Source of the DNA: Thermoprotei archaeon
GTDB taxonomy: Archaea; Thermoproteota; Thermoprotei_A; Sulfolobales; WANQ01
Direction: 5' to 3'
DNA length: 6,823 nucleotides
NCBI GenBank assembly: GCA_027038805.1
Contig: JALWGO010000294.1
Location: forward strand, 1-6,823
In this document: positions 1-6,269 of the stretch, piece after piece
Numbering within the stretch: position 1 is the stretch's first letter
Layout: the number at the start of each line of letters is the position of its first letter
Made by a program: the position numbers and the translations under genes
Notes under the pieces: model-generated
The model's database searches: none
Seen by the model: the letters and a program-made list of their open reading frames with translations, nothing else
Told to the model about the DNA's origin: nothing

Positions 1-2207
1 GAGAACGCTTGAATATATTAAAGGAATACAGAAAAATCATATTAGAAAACATTAAGGAGATATTAAGGAGTAAAGATAAAATCGTTTCAGAATATTTCAT
101 AGTAAAACGTTATAATGGAAAAATACAGGTATTGATACCAGATATAATGACTTATATTCAAGCTAGTGGGAGAACGAGTAGACTATATAAGGGATCAATG
201 ACATTTGGTGTAAGCATTATATTTCACGATGACGAGGAACTTCTAAGATTATTTGAGCAACGAATGAAAAGATATTTCCAGTCATTCCAACTACAAAGGC
301 TAAGACAAGTAGACTTCAGTAAGCTTAAAGAAAAAATCATAAAAACACGCTCCGAAAGAGAGATCAAAGATTCCACACCAGTAAAAACAGCACTCCTTGT
401 AGTGGAGTCTCCCACTAAGGCTAAAACCATTGCAAGATTATTCGGAAAACCAGCACGGAGAAGAATTGGGCGCTTGACAATATATGAGGTACCGGGGAAA
501 ATAAAGACTCCTCGTGGCGAACAAATGTATCTACTTCAAATAACTGCAAGTTATGGGCATTTAACTGATTTAACAACTGATGATAAGGGATACCATGGCG
601 TAATAGTAAGTGAGGATGGCTATATACCAGTCTTCAACACGATTAAACGGTGCTTAAGCTGCGGCTATCAGTTCACAAGTAGCGACAACGTTTGCCCTCG
701 CTGTGGTTCAACAGCTATAATAGATTCTATTGGTATAATAAAAGCGTTACAGAAACTTGCATTAGAGGTAGGAGAAGTCTATATTGCAACTGATCCTGAT
801 GTAGAAGGAGAGAAAATAGCTTGGGATCTATTTAACATATTAAAGCCATATAACGACAATATCAAAAGACTAGAAATATATGAGATTACCCGAAGAGGAC
901 TTGAAGAAACTTTCATGAACCCTAGGAATATAAACAAAAACCTAGTGAAATCTCAACTTGTTAGAAGAATAACTGATAGATGGATAGGTTTCTCGTTAAG
1001 CAAACACCTATGGAGGACATTTGATAAAAACTGGCTAGGCGCTGGGAGAGTCCAAACACCAGTACTAGGCTGGATAATAGATAGATATAATGAATGGCAC
1101 AATAAAAGAGGTTACAGAATAATATTCATAACAGATGTTGATTTAAGAATTAGCTTGTTTACTAGATATAGAGAAGAAATAGAAAGAATAAAGAGACTAG
1201 CAGAAAAAGGATTTAAGGTGATAAATAAGAGAACCGAAGCACGTATTCTCACACCACTACCACCATACACTACCGATGAACTACTTAGAGACGCAAACAG
1301 ATATTACGGCTATCCAGCCGATAGAGTAATGAAAATAGCACAAGAACTTTTCGAATCAGGTCTCATAACTTATCATAGAACTGATAGTATAAGAGTATCT
1401 CATACTGGCATAAAAATAGCGAAACAATATATTAGTAATATACTGAACAAGGAAGAATACTTTACACCACGTACCTGGAGCAACGAGGGTGCACATGAAG
1501 CAATAAGACCTACAAACCCCTTAGATGCAGGCATGCTTATTAAGAATTTACTAAGTGGCGATTTAAGAATACCAATACAGCTAACAAAACACCATCTAAG
1601 AATATATGACCTTATATTTAAGAGATTCATAGCCAGTCAAATGAAGCCAGTCAAAATCGAAGAAACTATACTATTATTAGACGTAGGTGGTAGACATTTA
1701 GAGATAAGAGAGCCATCGGCAATCTTAGAAGAAGGATTCAACTTAATAAAGCCTATAAGAGTGAACAAAAAGATAGAAAACATCAAGATTGGCGATACCG
1801 TCAATGTTGTTAGAACTTATAGTATAAGAACATCACAAGTATCACTATATACTCACGGAGATATAATAGGGTTAATGAAGAAGCGCAAACTCGGGAGACC
1901 GAGCACATATGCGAAAATAATTTCATCTATACGTAGACACGGATATGTTATAGAGTCAAAGAGGAGGAAGTACCTAATACCGACAAACACGGGCATACAT
2001 GTATATAAGTATCTTTCAACGAACTTCCCAGACCTAGTATCTGAAGATACAACAAGAGCCCTAGAAGAGCAGATGGAGTTAGTAGAGAAAGGACTAGTAG
2101 ACTATAAGGATGTATTAAAAACAACATACATGCTAATAACGAGTAGTATAGCAAGAATCGAGGAGAAGATCAGTGCTAGAGAAGAAGCGGAACAAGGGAT
2201 CATATAA
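1..2207 (+). CDS. rgy: Reverse gyrase, C-terminal part (5' end outside window)
   Basis: Reverse gyrase couples a helicase-like ATPase to a type IA topoisomerase and introduces positive supercoils into DNA; it is the hallmark enzyme of hyperthermophiles. The frame is open to the left edge (first full codon at 3), so the TTG at 9 is not a real start. Residues here are numbered from that TTG. The end of the second RecA-like domain is present, with helicase motif VI (QASGRTSR, 51-58). The topoisomerase part follows: TOPRIM start with the conserved Glu (VVES, E133), a four-cysteine zinc finger (C215, C218, C229, C232), the acidic triad DPDVE (D262, D264, E266), GRVQTP (346-351), the catalytic tyrosine in TYHRTDS (Y455) and the late GRPSTYA motif (629-635). 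No intein or frameshift is seen. Family members are usually about 1,100-1,250 residues, so roughly 400-500 residues, including Walker A and the N-terminal zinc finger, lie upstream. It converges with alba. Confidence 0.97.
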   Translation, partial: ERLNILKEYRKIILENIKEILRSKDKIVSEYFIVKRYNGKIQVLIPDIMTYIQASGRTSRLYKGSMTFGVSIIFHDDEELLRLFEQRMKRYFQSFQLQRLRQVDFSKLKEKIIKTRSEREIKDSTPVKTALLVVESPTKAKTIARLFGKPARRRIGRLTIYEVPGKIKTPRGEQMYLLQITASYGHLTDLTTDDKGYHGVIVSEDGYIPVFNTIKRCLSCGYQFTSSDNVCPRCGSTAIIDSIGIIKALQKLALEVGEVYIATDPDVEGEKIAWDLFNILKPYNDNIKRLEIYEITRRGLEETFMNPRNINKNLVKSQLVRRITDRWIGFSLSKHLWRTFDKNWLGAGRVQTPVLGWIIDRYNEWHNKRGYRIIFITDVDLRISLFTRYREEIERIKRLAEKGFKVINKRTEARILTPLPPYTTDELLRDANRYYGYPADRVMKIAQELFESGLITYHRTDSIRVSHTGIKIAKQYISNILNKEEYFTPRTWSNEGAHEAIRPTNPLDAGMLIKNLLSGDLRIPIQLTKHHLRIYDLIFKRFIASQMKPVKIEETILLLDVGGRHLEIREPSAILEEGFNLIKPIRVNKKIENIKIGDTVNVVRTYSIRTSQVSLYTHGDIIGLMKKRKLGRPSTYAKIISSIRRHGYVIESKRRKYLIPTNTGIHVYKYLSTNFPDLVSEDTTRALEEQMELVEKGLVDYKDVLKTTYMLITSSIARIEEKISAREEAEQGII

Positions 2208-2212
2208 TATCT

Positions 2213-2476
2213 TTAAAACACTCTACGAACCTTTATCTTTATGTACGATGTCCTCCTAGATCTCGTGTACTCACTCCCTATTTCTGTATCCACTAGTTCT
2301 ATACTATCACCCAACCTATCACGTAACGCATTATATACTTCAACAGCCTTGCTGATAGCCTCTCCTCGCGCTTTTATTACAACTTCATCTACGCCTTGAT
2401 TGAACATTACGATCACAGCTAAAACATAACTAGAAACAGGCTTTCTACCGACAACTACCATATTAGGTTCCGCCAT
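2213..2476 (-). CDS. albA: Alba family DNA/RNA-binding chromatin protein
   Basis: Alba is a small, abundant dimeric protein that coats DNA and RNA in archaea; in Sulfolobus its DNA affinity is modulated by acetylation of a lysine near the N-terminus. The 87 residues match the usual length (about 90-100). The family signature is clear: VVVGRKPVSSYV (7-18) with the lysine of the GKKPV-type motif (K12), FNQGVDEVVIKARGEAISKAV (25-45), then a long helix and the final beta-hairpin ending in basic residues. The ATG at 2476 is preceded 5 nt upstream by an SD-like GGGGAT, and a TATA box lies at the right distance for a leader of about 12 nt. The gene is last in a run of minus-strand genes but appears to have its own promoter. 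Its stop is 5 bp from the reverse gyrase stop on the opposite strand. Confidence 0.95.
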   Translation of the reverse strand: MAEPNMVVVGRKPVSSYVLAVIVMFNQGVDEVVIKARGEAISKAVEVYNALRDRLGDSIELVDTEIGSEYTRSRRTSYIKIKVRRVF

Positions 2477-2478
2477 GT

Positions 2479-2520
2479 ACTATCCCCTAGCCCAAAACAT
2501 GTAGGTAGAGCTTAAAAGCT
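2479..2520 (-). promoter_or_regulatory. alba promoter and SD-like leader
   Basis: On the minus strand a TATA-like CTTTTAAG (2511-2518) lies about 26 bp upstream of a predicted start near 2489. The predicted leader of about 12 nt carries GGGGAT (2482-2487), one mismatch from the archaeal SD core GGTGAT, 5 nt before the ATG. The TATA element sits inside a short inverted repeat, AGCTT-TT-AAGCT (2509-2520). The transcription start is inferred from spacing only. Confidence 0.6.
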
Positions 2521-2549
2521 ATTCCCTATCTACAAGCAGGAGACATTCT

Positions 2550-2614
2550 AATAGTCAGACGGGATTCATTTACATCATTTATTTTTCAGGGGATAGGGCG
2601 TTCATCACGCTATT
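2550..2614 (-). ncRNA. Box C/D sRNA 2 (2'-O-methylation guide), upstream of alba
   Basis: All four boxes occur in order with archaeal spacing: C GTGATGA (2602-2608), a 12-nt guide ACGCCCTATCCC, D' CTGA (2586-2589), a 7-nt spacer, C' ATGATGT (2572-2578), a 13-nt guide AAATGAATCCCGT, D CTGA (2555-2558). A 5-bp terminal stem AATAG/CTATT (2610-2614 with 2550-2554) leaves a 3-nt bulge before the G.A pairs, as expected of a kink-turn. Such RNAs assemble with L7Ae, Nop5 and fibrillarin and direct 2'-O-methylation of rRNA or tRNA. By the D-plus-5 rule, predicted targets are GGGAUAGGGCGU (fifth base, U) and ACGGGAUUCAUUU (fifth base, G). I did not recognise either target. The 5' stem overlaps the TAG stop of the upstream 182-codon gene. 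Confidence 0.85.
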
Positions 2615-3158
2615 TATAAAATAATGTTGTTAAGGTTTTTAAATCATTAAGTATTCTTTCTTTTTCTTTAATAATTTCATCTACGTCGTAAAAGGTATAG
2701 TAATAAGGTGATAAAACACTATGTAATGGAATATCTTTTTTCAATAATACTACTTTGAAGACACCTTTCCTTGTTAACAATTTAATTAGCCACCATTTAT
2801 GTTTATGGAATACATAGACTATTTCATTACTATTTCTGTATATTTTCCTTAGCATTATTTCAGAGCTTTTCGACATGGTCTCTATGTTCTCTAGTATTTT
2901 GCTCAAGTTCTTTGTTTTAACTACAACAGTTAATTCATAACTATATGATAGAGCATAATCCAGCAATATTTTACGGAATTGATCTAAGTCCTTAAAGCTA
3001 ATATAACCTACTACTCGTCTCAATGCCTCATCGAAATCAACTATACGGAAGCCGATATTCTTTATTAATTTTATGAATCTAGCCATTACTTTATCTTCAC
3101 GTACTTGTATTCTAAATAATAACTTGATATTCTCAGTCGGGGATAACACGCTCATCAA
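2610..3158 (-). CDS. Unrecognised 182-residue basic protein
   Basis: I do not recognise a family. The protein is rich in Lys and Arg, has no signal peptide, no convincing membrane segment and no cysteine cluster. Residues 10-80 read as alternating strands and helices (strand-like LLFRIQV, helix-like KVMARFIKLIKNIG, strand-like ELTVVVKT), suggesting a small alpha/beta domain. The second half contains an aromatic/basic stretch (FHKHKWWLIKLL, 117-128), a Tyr-rich YYYTFY (152-157) and a charged C-terminal helix. An upstream in-frame TGA at 3159-3161 limits the start to TTG at 3158 or ATG at 3155. An SD-like GAGGT (3166-3170) lies 7 nt from the TTG and 10 nt from the ATG, so both are possible; ATG is the conservative choice. 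It lies between two same-strand box C/D sRNAs, and its stop overlaps sRNA 2. Base composition resembles its neighbours. Confidence 0.8.
   Translation of the reverse strand: MMSVLSPTENIKLLFRIQVREDKVMARFIKLIKNIGFRIVDFDEALRRVVGYISFKDLDQFRKILLDYALSYSYELTVVVKTKNLSKILENIETMSKSSEIMLRKIYRNSNEIVYVFHKHKWWLIKLLTRKGVFKVVLLKKDIPLHSVLSPYYYTFYDVDEIIKEKERILNDLKTLTTLFYK
2634..2645 (-). promoter_or_regulatory. Putative TATA box for sRNA 2, inside the upstream ORF
   Basis: GATTTAAAAACC on the minus strand is centred near 2639. Counting about 26 bp puts the start near 2613, which is the 5' end of the sRNA 2 terminal stem. The element lies in the last codons of the 182-codon gene. It is supported by spacing only. 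Confidence 0.45.
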
Positions 3159-3165
3159 TCACATT

Positions 3166-3194
3166 ACCTCGATTTCATCATCGACTGAATATGC
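3166..3194 (-). promoter_or_regulatory. Possible promoter and SD of the 182-residue gene
   Basis: The minus strand carries GAGGT (3166-3170), matching the anti-SD of archaeal 16S rRNA, and a weak TATA-like GCATATTC (3187-3194). Spacing from the weak box would start transcription near 3164, which would exclude the SD. Either the box is not used or the message is read from further upstream. Confidence 0.35.
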
Positions 3195-3209
3195 AAGTCT
3201 ACGTGTCTT

Positions 3210-3267
3210 GGGTCAGGAACACGAGCCCTCTTCACTGGATATCTGATGCGTGGCGTTCATCATACCC
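3210..3267 (-). ncRNA. Box C/D sRNA 1, between the helicase and the 182-residue gene
   Basis: Boxes in order on the minus strand: C ATGATGA (3257-3263), an 11-nt guide ACGCCACGCAT, D' CAGA (3242-3245), a 6-nt spacer, C' GTGAAGA (3229-3235), a 12-nt guide GGGCTCGTGTTC, D CTGA (3213-3216). A short terminal GGG/CCC stem (3265-3267 with 3210-3212) gives the 3-nt kink-turn bulge. D' and C' are both off consensus, but at the two positions that face each other (A.A replacing U.U), so the pair is internally consistent. Predicted targets are AUGCGUGGCGU (fifth base, G) and GAACACGAGCCC (fifth base, A); neither was recognised. A TATA box at 3288-3294 is placed to start the RNA at its stem. Confidence 0.78.
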
Positions 3268-3287
3268 TCTTCTTCAACTAAAAATAT

Positions 3288-3294
3288 CTTTATA
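3288..3294 (-). promoter_or_regulatory. TATA box for sRNA 1, overlapping the helicase stop
   Basis: TATAAAG on the minus strand overlaps the TAA stop of the helicase gene (3290-3292). About 26 bp downstream falls at 3264-3268, the 5' stem of sRNA 1. The good match to the archaeal TATA consensus and the spacing suggest independent transcription of the sRNA. Confidence 0.55.
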
Positions 3295-6136
3295 CAGAAC
3301 CTTTAAGTTTTTGAAGGAATGCAGCACCATTTAAGGCGATGTATGGCATTATGTCCTTTGATACATAATAGTATTTTGGCGAAAGCGACTGCAATAGACT
3401 TGACGATAATGATACAACTCTTACCTCATATGCTTCGCTGACGGGTATCTTCTTTCTGAACTCTTCTATTCCATTAATTATTTCCCTGGGGGTAAAGTAT
3501 ACTGGTATAAAGGACTCTCCACTTTGGGGCTTTATGTGGAGCATGAAGGCTTCATTTATGTCGGGGGGGTTAAAGGACTCAGCAAATATATCGCTCTCAA
3601 CTATCTCCTTTACATCTCTTACAAGAGCCCATCTCCATTCTCCAAGTTCAACATCTAGGAACTGGAACACTCTATCAAGGGTATCTGGTTTTCTCATTTC
3701 TTTTAATTTATGCTCAATAGTCTTTGGAGGCAAGCCCAGTATCTCTGATAACTCGTCGATTGTAAAGGCCATTCCATCTAATGTTTTCACAATGATTCCG
3801 CTTATATCTGGTATCCACGGTCTTATTTCTGGTACACGTAGCATATATGCTGCTAAGGGCGAGAGTATTTCTGGTGTTCCAATGTCAACTATATCTATTG
3901 AATCTTGTTGAAGCTTGCTTAGGAATTCTTTTGCACCATCTATATCGAAATATAATTGTAGTGCTTGATTTACTGCCTCCTCAATGATTATATCATCTTC
4001 TTCTCCTACTCTACCTATTTTACCAAAGCTAAGCTGTATTTCCTTCAATATAGCCATGAATATAGGTGAACGTGCTATAGCCCTTCGAACTAAATCCTCA
4101 ACATCCTCTATTCTTATATCCTTAAGTAATTGTAATATGTCCATATTTAACGACTTTACGGAAAATCCATAAAAGGTTGACCTTACACCCACGTTCAATG
4201 TCTGTTTAGCTGATACTAGGTACATTATGAGATGTGCTATGGTATTGGATACCTTCTCGCCAAGGAATATCGTAAATATTGTCTCATTACCCATGCGTTC
4301 TATTATCATTCTCCTCGTTGATGGTAGAGGCACACCTAACTTATCGTAGAGCCTCACGAAACCGTACAGTTTATCGTAAATAATTTTCGGAATCAAGCTA
4401 AGATTAGGTGTTTTTATCAAACCATGATTACGTGCTTCTTCTAGAACTATGCTCGCCTCTTCAGCTATTATTCTATCCCTACGTATTGTTTCACCTTTCC
4501 ATAAGGGTACTTCTGATTCTGAAGCTTCCGCAGGCATCACATCAATTCTCATTAGATTTTCATCTATAGATAACACCTTCCATGTTCTACCAGCAAGTCT
4601 GAATACATCACCCACCCTCAAATACTTGTATACATATATAGCATCAACATCACCTATACTCTTGTCATTATATTTAACTGAGAATGCTTTTCTCTCACCT
4701 ATGAATGAAAAGAACTCTGAGAAGTTTCTCATCCACCACCGTTTGGCATTCTCTTCAAAACGCCAGATCTTATAGAATACTGGTCCTAACTTTAACTTGT
4801 TACCATTACGGTCGAGTACTCTTGAATGCACGAGATATTCTATTAAGCGTAAATACTCCTCCTCCTTTAGACTTTTATATGGATAAGCATTCTTTATTAT
4901 ATTATAAGCTTCCCGTAAATCTATTTCACCGTATTGCAAACACATACCCATTAATTCACGTGCCAGAACGTCAAGAGGCTTCTTAAGCATGGAGGGTGAT
5001 TCAAGTACGCCTTTATACAATAGCCGCACAGATGCCACAGCTTCTATTAAATCGATATCATCCACGCATATTATTGTTCCAATAGATTTACCTCCACGTC
5101 TATGGTTGCTTCTACCAATGCGCTGTATTAGAGAGGTAACAGAACCAGGCGGTCTAAACTGTATTACAGATTTAACTGCACCAATATCAATGCCTAGTTC
5201 AAGTGTTTTGGTGCATATAACTGCCTTTATAATACCTTTTCTCAATAATTTTTCTGCTTCCTGTCTAGCTTCTCTAGATACGGACGAATGATGTACTGCT
5301 ATATCCTTTATCCCCATTTTCTCTATTGCTTCATGTAGCCTTTCAGCAGTAAATCTAGAGTTAACAAACACAAGTGATGGAGGATCAACATGCCTCAAAA
5401 TAGTCTTTACCGCGTTATTCCACATATTTCCTCCGTCTGGTTCAACATAGTCTATTTTTACCTCAAAGTCTTTTGAGGCTTTGACATCAATTATGATTGA
5501 AGGACGTGTAGATGAGCCAAATATCATTTTTGCTGCTTCTTCGGGTTCTCCTATTGTTGCCGACAGTCCTACTATTTGTATATCGTGTTTACTGAGATTC
5601 TTTAATCGTTCTAGTAGGACTGAAAGTTGGATCCCCCTCTTAGTACCTATTAGCTCATGGACTTCGTCAACTATAACCCATTTAACATTACTGTAATATT
5701 CTCTAAACCGGGAGGCCCAGTCTAAGTCTATTTCAAGACTCTCCGGTGTTATTATTAGTATATGAGGGATCTTTTTCAGCCTTCTAGCTCTCTCCGACTG
5801 AGGAACATCACCATGTTTGCGCGCAACTATAAAACCTAATTGTTCGACCCACCACTTTATTCTAATCATTAAATCGTTTATAAGAGCCCTTAGAGGCGTT
5901 ATATATAGTAGTGAAATAGGCTTTACCTCTGTTTCAATCATTTTCGATAATATTGGTATTAACGCTGCCTCGGTCTTACCATAACCAGTAGGAGCTATTA
6001 TAAGCGTATTATATCCCTTAAGAATATATGGTATTGATTCTAGCTGTGGCTCAGTTAATTCTCTCCAACCCTTACGCAGTACTAGATCACGTATTCTGTG
6101 ATCAAGTGTTTTCAATATATCCATAGTATTCGTCAA
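3290..6136 (-). CDS. lhr: Lhr-family superfamily 2 ATP-dependent helicase
   Basis: A large DExH-box helicase of the Lhr (large helicase-related) group, which unwinds nucleic acid by 3'-5' translocation and is implicated in DNA repair or RNA metabolism. The RecA-like core is complete: Q-type motif (LTEPQ, 27-31), Walker A APTGYGKTE (48-56), DEVH (157-160), SAT (192-194), motif IV region LVFVNSR (255-261), motif V TLELGIDIG (311-319) and motif VI QRIGRSNHRRG (338-348). About 600 residues follow, consistent with the winged-helix and Lhr-specific C-terminal domains, including PLWKGE (544-549). Length of 948 residues suits an archaeal Lhr core. The C-terminus carries no cysteine cluster. Which archaeal Lhr subgroup it belongs to is not decided. 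The start is ambiguous: TTG 6136 has GAGGT 9 nt upstream; ATG 6124 is the alternative. Upstream frame closes at 6152-6154. Confidence 0.93.
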   Translation of the reverse strand: MTNTMDILKTLDHRIRDLVLRKGWRELTEPQLESIPYILKGYNTLIIAPTGYGKTEAALIPILSKMIETEVKPISLLYITPLRALINDLMIRIKWWVEQLGFIVARKHGDVPQSERARRLKKIPHILIITPESLEIDLDWASRFREYYSNVKWVIVDEVHELIGTKRGIQLSVLLERLKNLSKHDIQIVGLSATIGEPEEAAKMIFGSSTRPSIIIDVKASKDFEVKIDYVEPDGGNMWNNAVKTILRHVDPPSLVFVNSRFTAERLHEAIEKMGIKDIAVHHSSVSREARQEAEKLLRKGIIKAVICTKTLELGIDIGAVKSVIQFRPPGSVTSLIQRIGRSNHRRGGKSIGTIICVDDIDLIEAVASVRLLYKGVLESPSMLKKPLDVLARELMGMCLQYGEIDLREAYNIIKNAYPYKSLKEEEYLRLIEYLVHSRVLDRNGNKLKLGPVFYKIWRFEENAKRWWMRNFSEFFSFIGERKAFSVKYNDKSIGDVDAIYVYKYLRVGDVFRLAGRTWKVLSIDENLMRIDVMPAEASESEVPLWKGETIRRDRIIAEEASIVLEEARNHGLIKTPNLSLIPKIIYDKLYGFVRLYDKLGVPLPSTRRMIIERMGNETIFTIFLGEKVSNTIAHLIMYLVSAKQTLNVGVRSTFYGFSVKSLNMDILQLLKDIRIEDVEDLVRRAIARSPIFMAILKEIQLSFGKIGRVGEEDDIIIEEAVNQALQLYFDIDGAKEFLSKLQQDSIDIVDIGTPEILSPLAAYMLRVPEIRPWIPDISGIIVKTLDGMAFTIDELSEILGLPPKTIEHKLKEMRKPDTLDRVFQFLDVELGEWRWALVRDVKEIVESDIFAESFNPPDINEAFMLHIKPQSGESFIPVYFTPREIINGIEEFRKKIPVSEAYEVRVVSLSSSLLQSLSPKYYYVSKDIMPYIALNGAAFLQKLKGSV

Positions 6137-6139
6137 GGG

Positions 6140-6181
6140 CTTTATACCTCGTTACTGCTTCCTCAAGTAGATTATTAATTT
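6140..6181 (-). promoter_or_regulatory. Helicase promoter region and SD
   Basis: The minus strand holds an SD-like GAGGT (6146-6150) 9 nt before TTG 6136, a TATA-like AATTAATAAT around 6171-6181 that would start transcription near 6150, and a better TATA match, TATAAAG, at 6140-6146. The second box would start transcription near 6117, inside the called gene, and conflicts with both the TTG and the ATG starts. Confidence 0.45.
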
Positions 6182-6227
6182 ACCAGGAGACAGCAATAGT
6201 ATTGTAGCCGTATCCTTTAACCCACAC

Positions 6228-6240
6228 AGTTTAAAAAGCC
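6228..6240 (+). promoter_or_regulatory. Promoter of the small zinc-protein gene
   Basis: GTTTAAAAAGCC contains a TATA-like TTTAAAAA centred near 6234. This predicts a start near 6260 and a leader of about 10 nt before ATG 6270. No SD is apparent in that short leader. The box is flanked symmetrically by TAACCC (6218-6223) and GGGTTA (6245-6250). Confidence 0.55.
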
Positions 6241-6269
6241 TAACGGGTTATCCAAGACTGCTGATAACG

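Noticed and set aside
651..704. Four-cysteine segment in reverse gyrase as a possible insertion
   Set aside because: A zinc finger within the topoisomerase part is a normal feature of reverse gyrases.
224..2154. Minus-strand open frames within reverse gyrase
   Set aside because: They are shadows of the reverse gyrase coding frame with no recognisable protein features.
2509..2520. AGCTT-TT-AAGCT palindrome over the alba TATA box as an operator
   Set aside because: Five-base arms largely formed by the TATA element itself; too short to call without comparative data.
3133..3181. A fourth box C/D-like set on the minus strand (ATGATGA at 3175-3181, TGATGA at 3152-3157, CTGA at 3133-3136) across the start of the 182-residue gene
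   Set aside because: No proper D' box, almost no spacer between D' and C', a 15-nt second guide and only a broken terminal stem. The TGATGA is explained by the start codon context.
3534..5696. Several plus-strand open frames of 60-125 codons within the helicase gene
   Set aside because: They are antisense to a complete, motif-rich helicase, have Ser/Ile-rich translations without domain signatures, and lack promoters or SD sites of their own.
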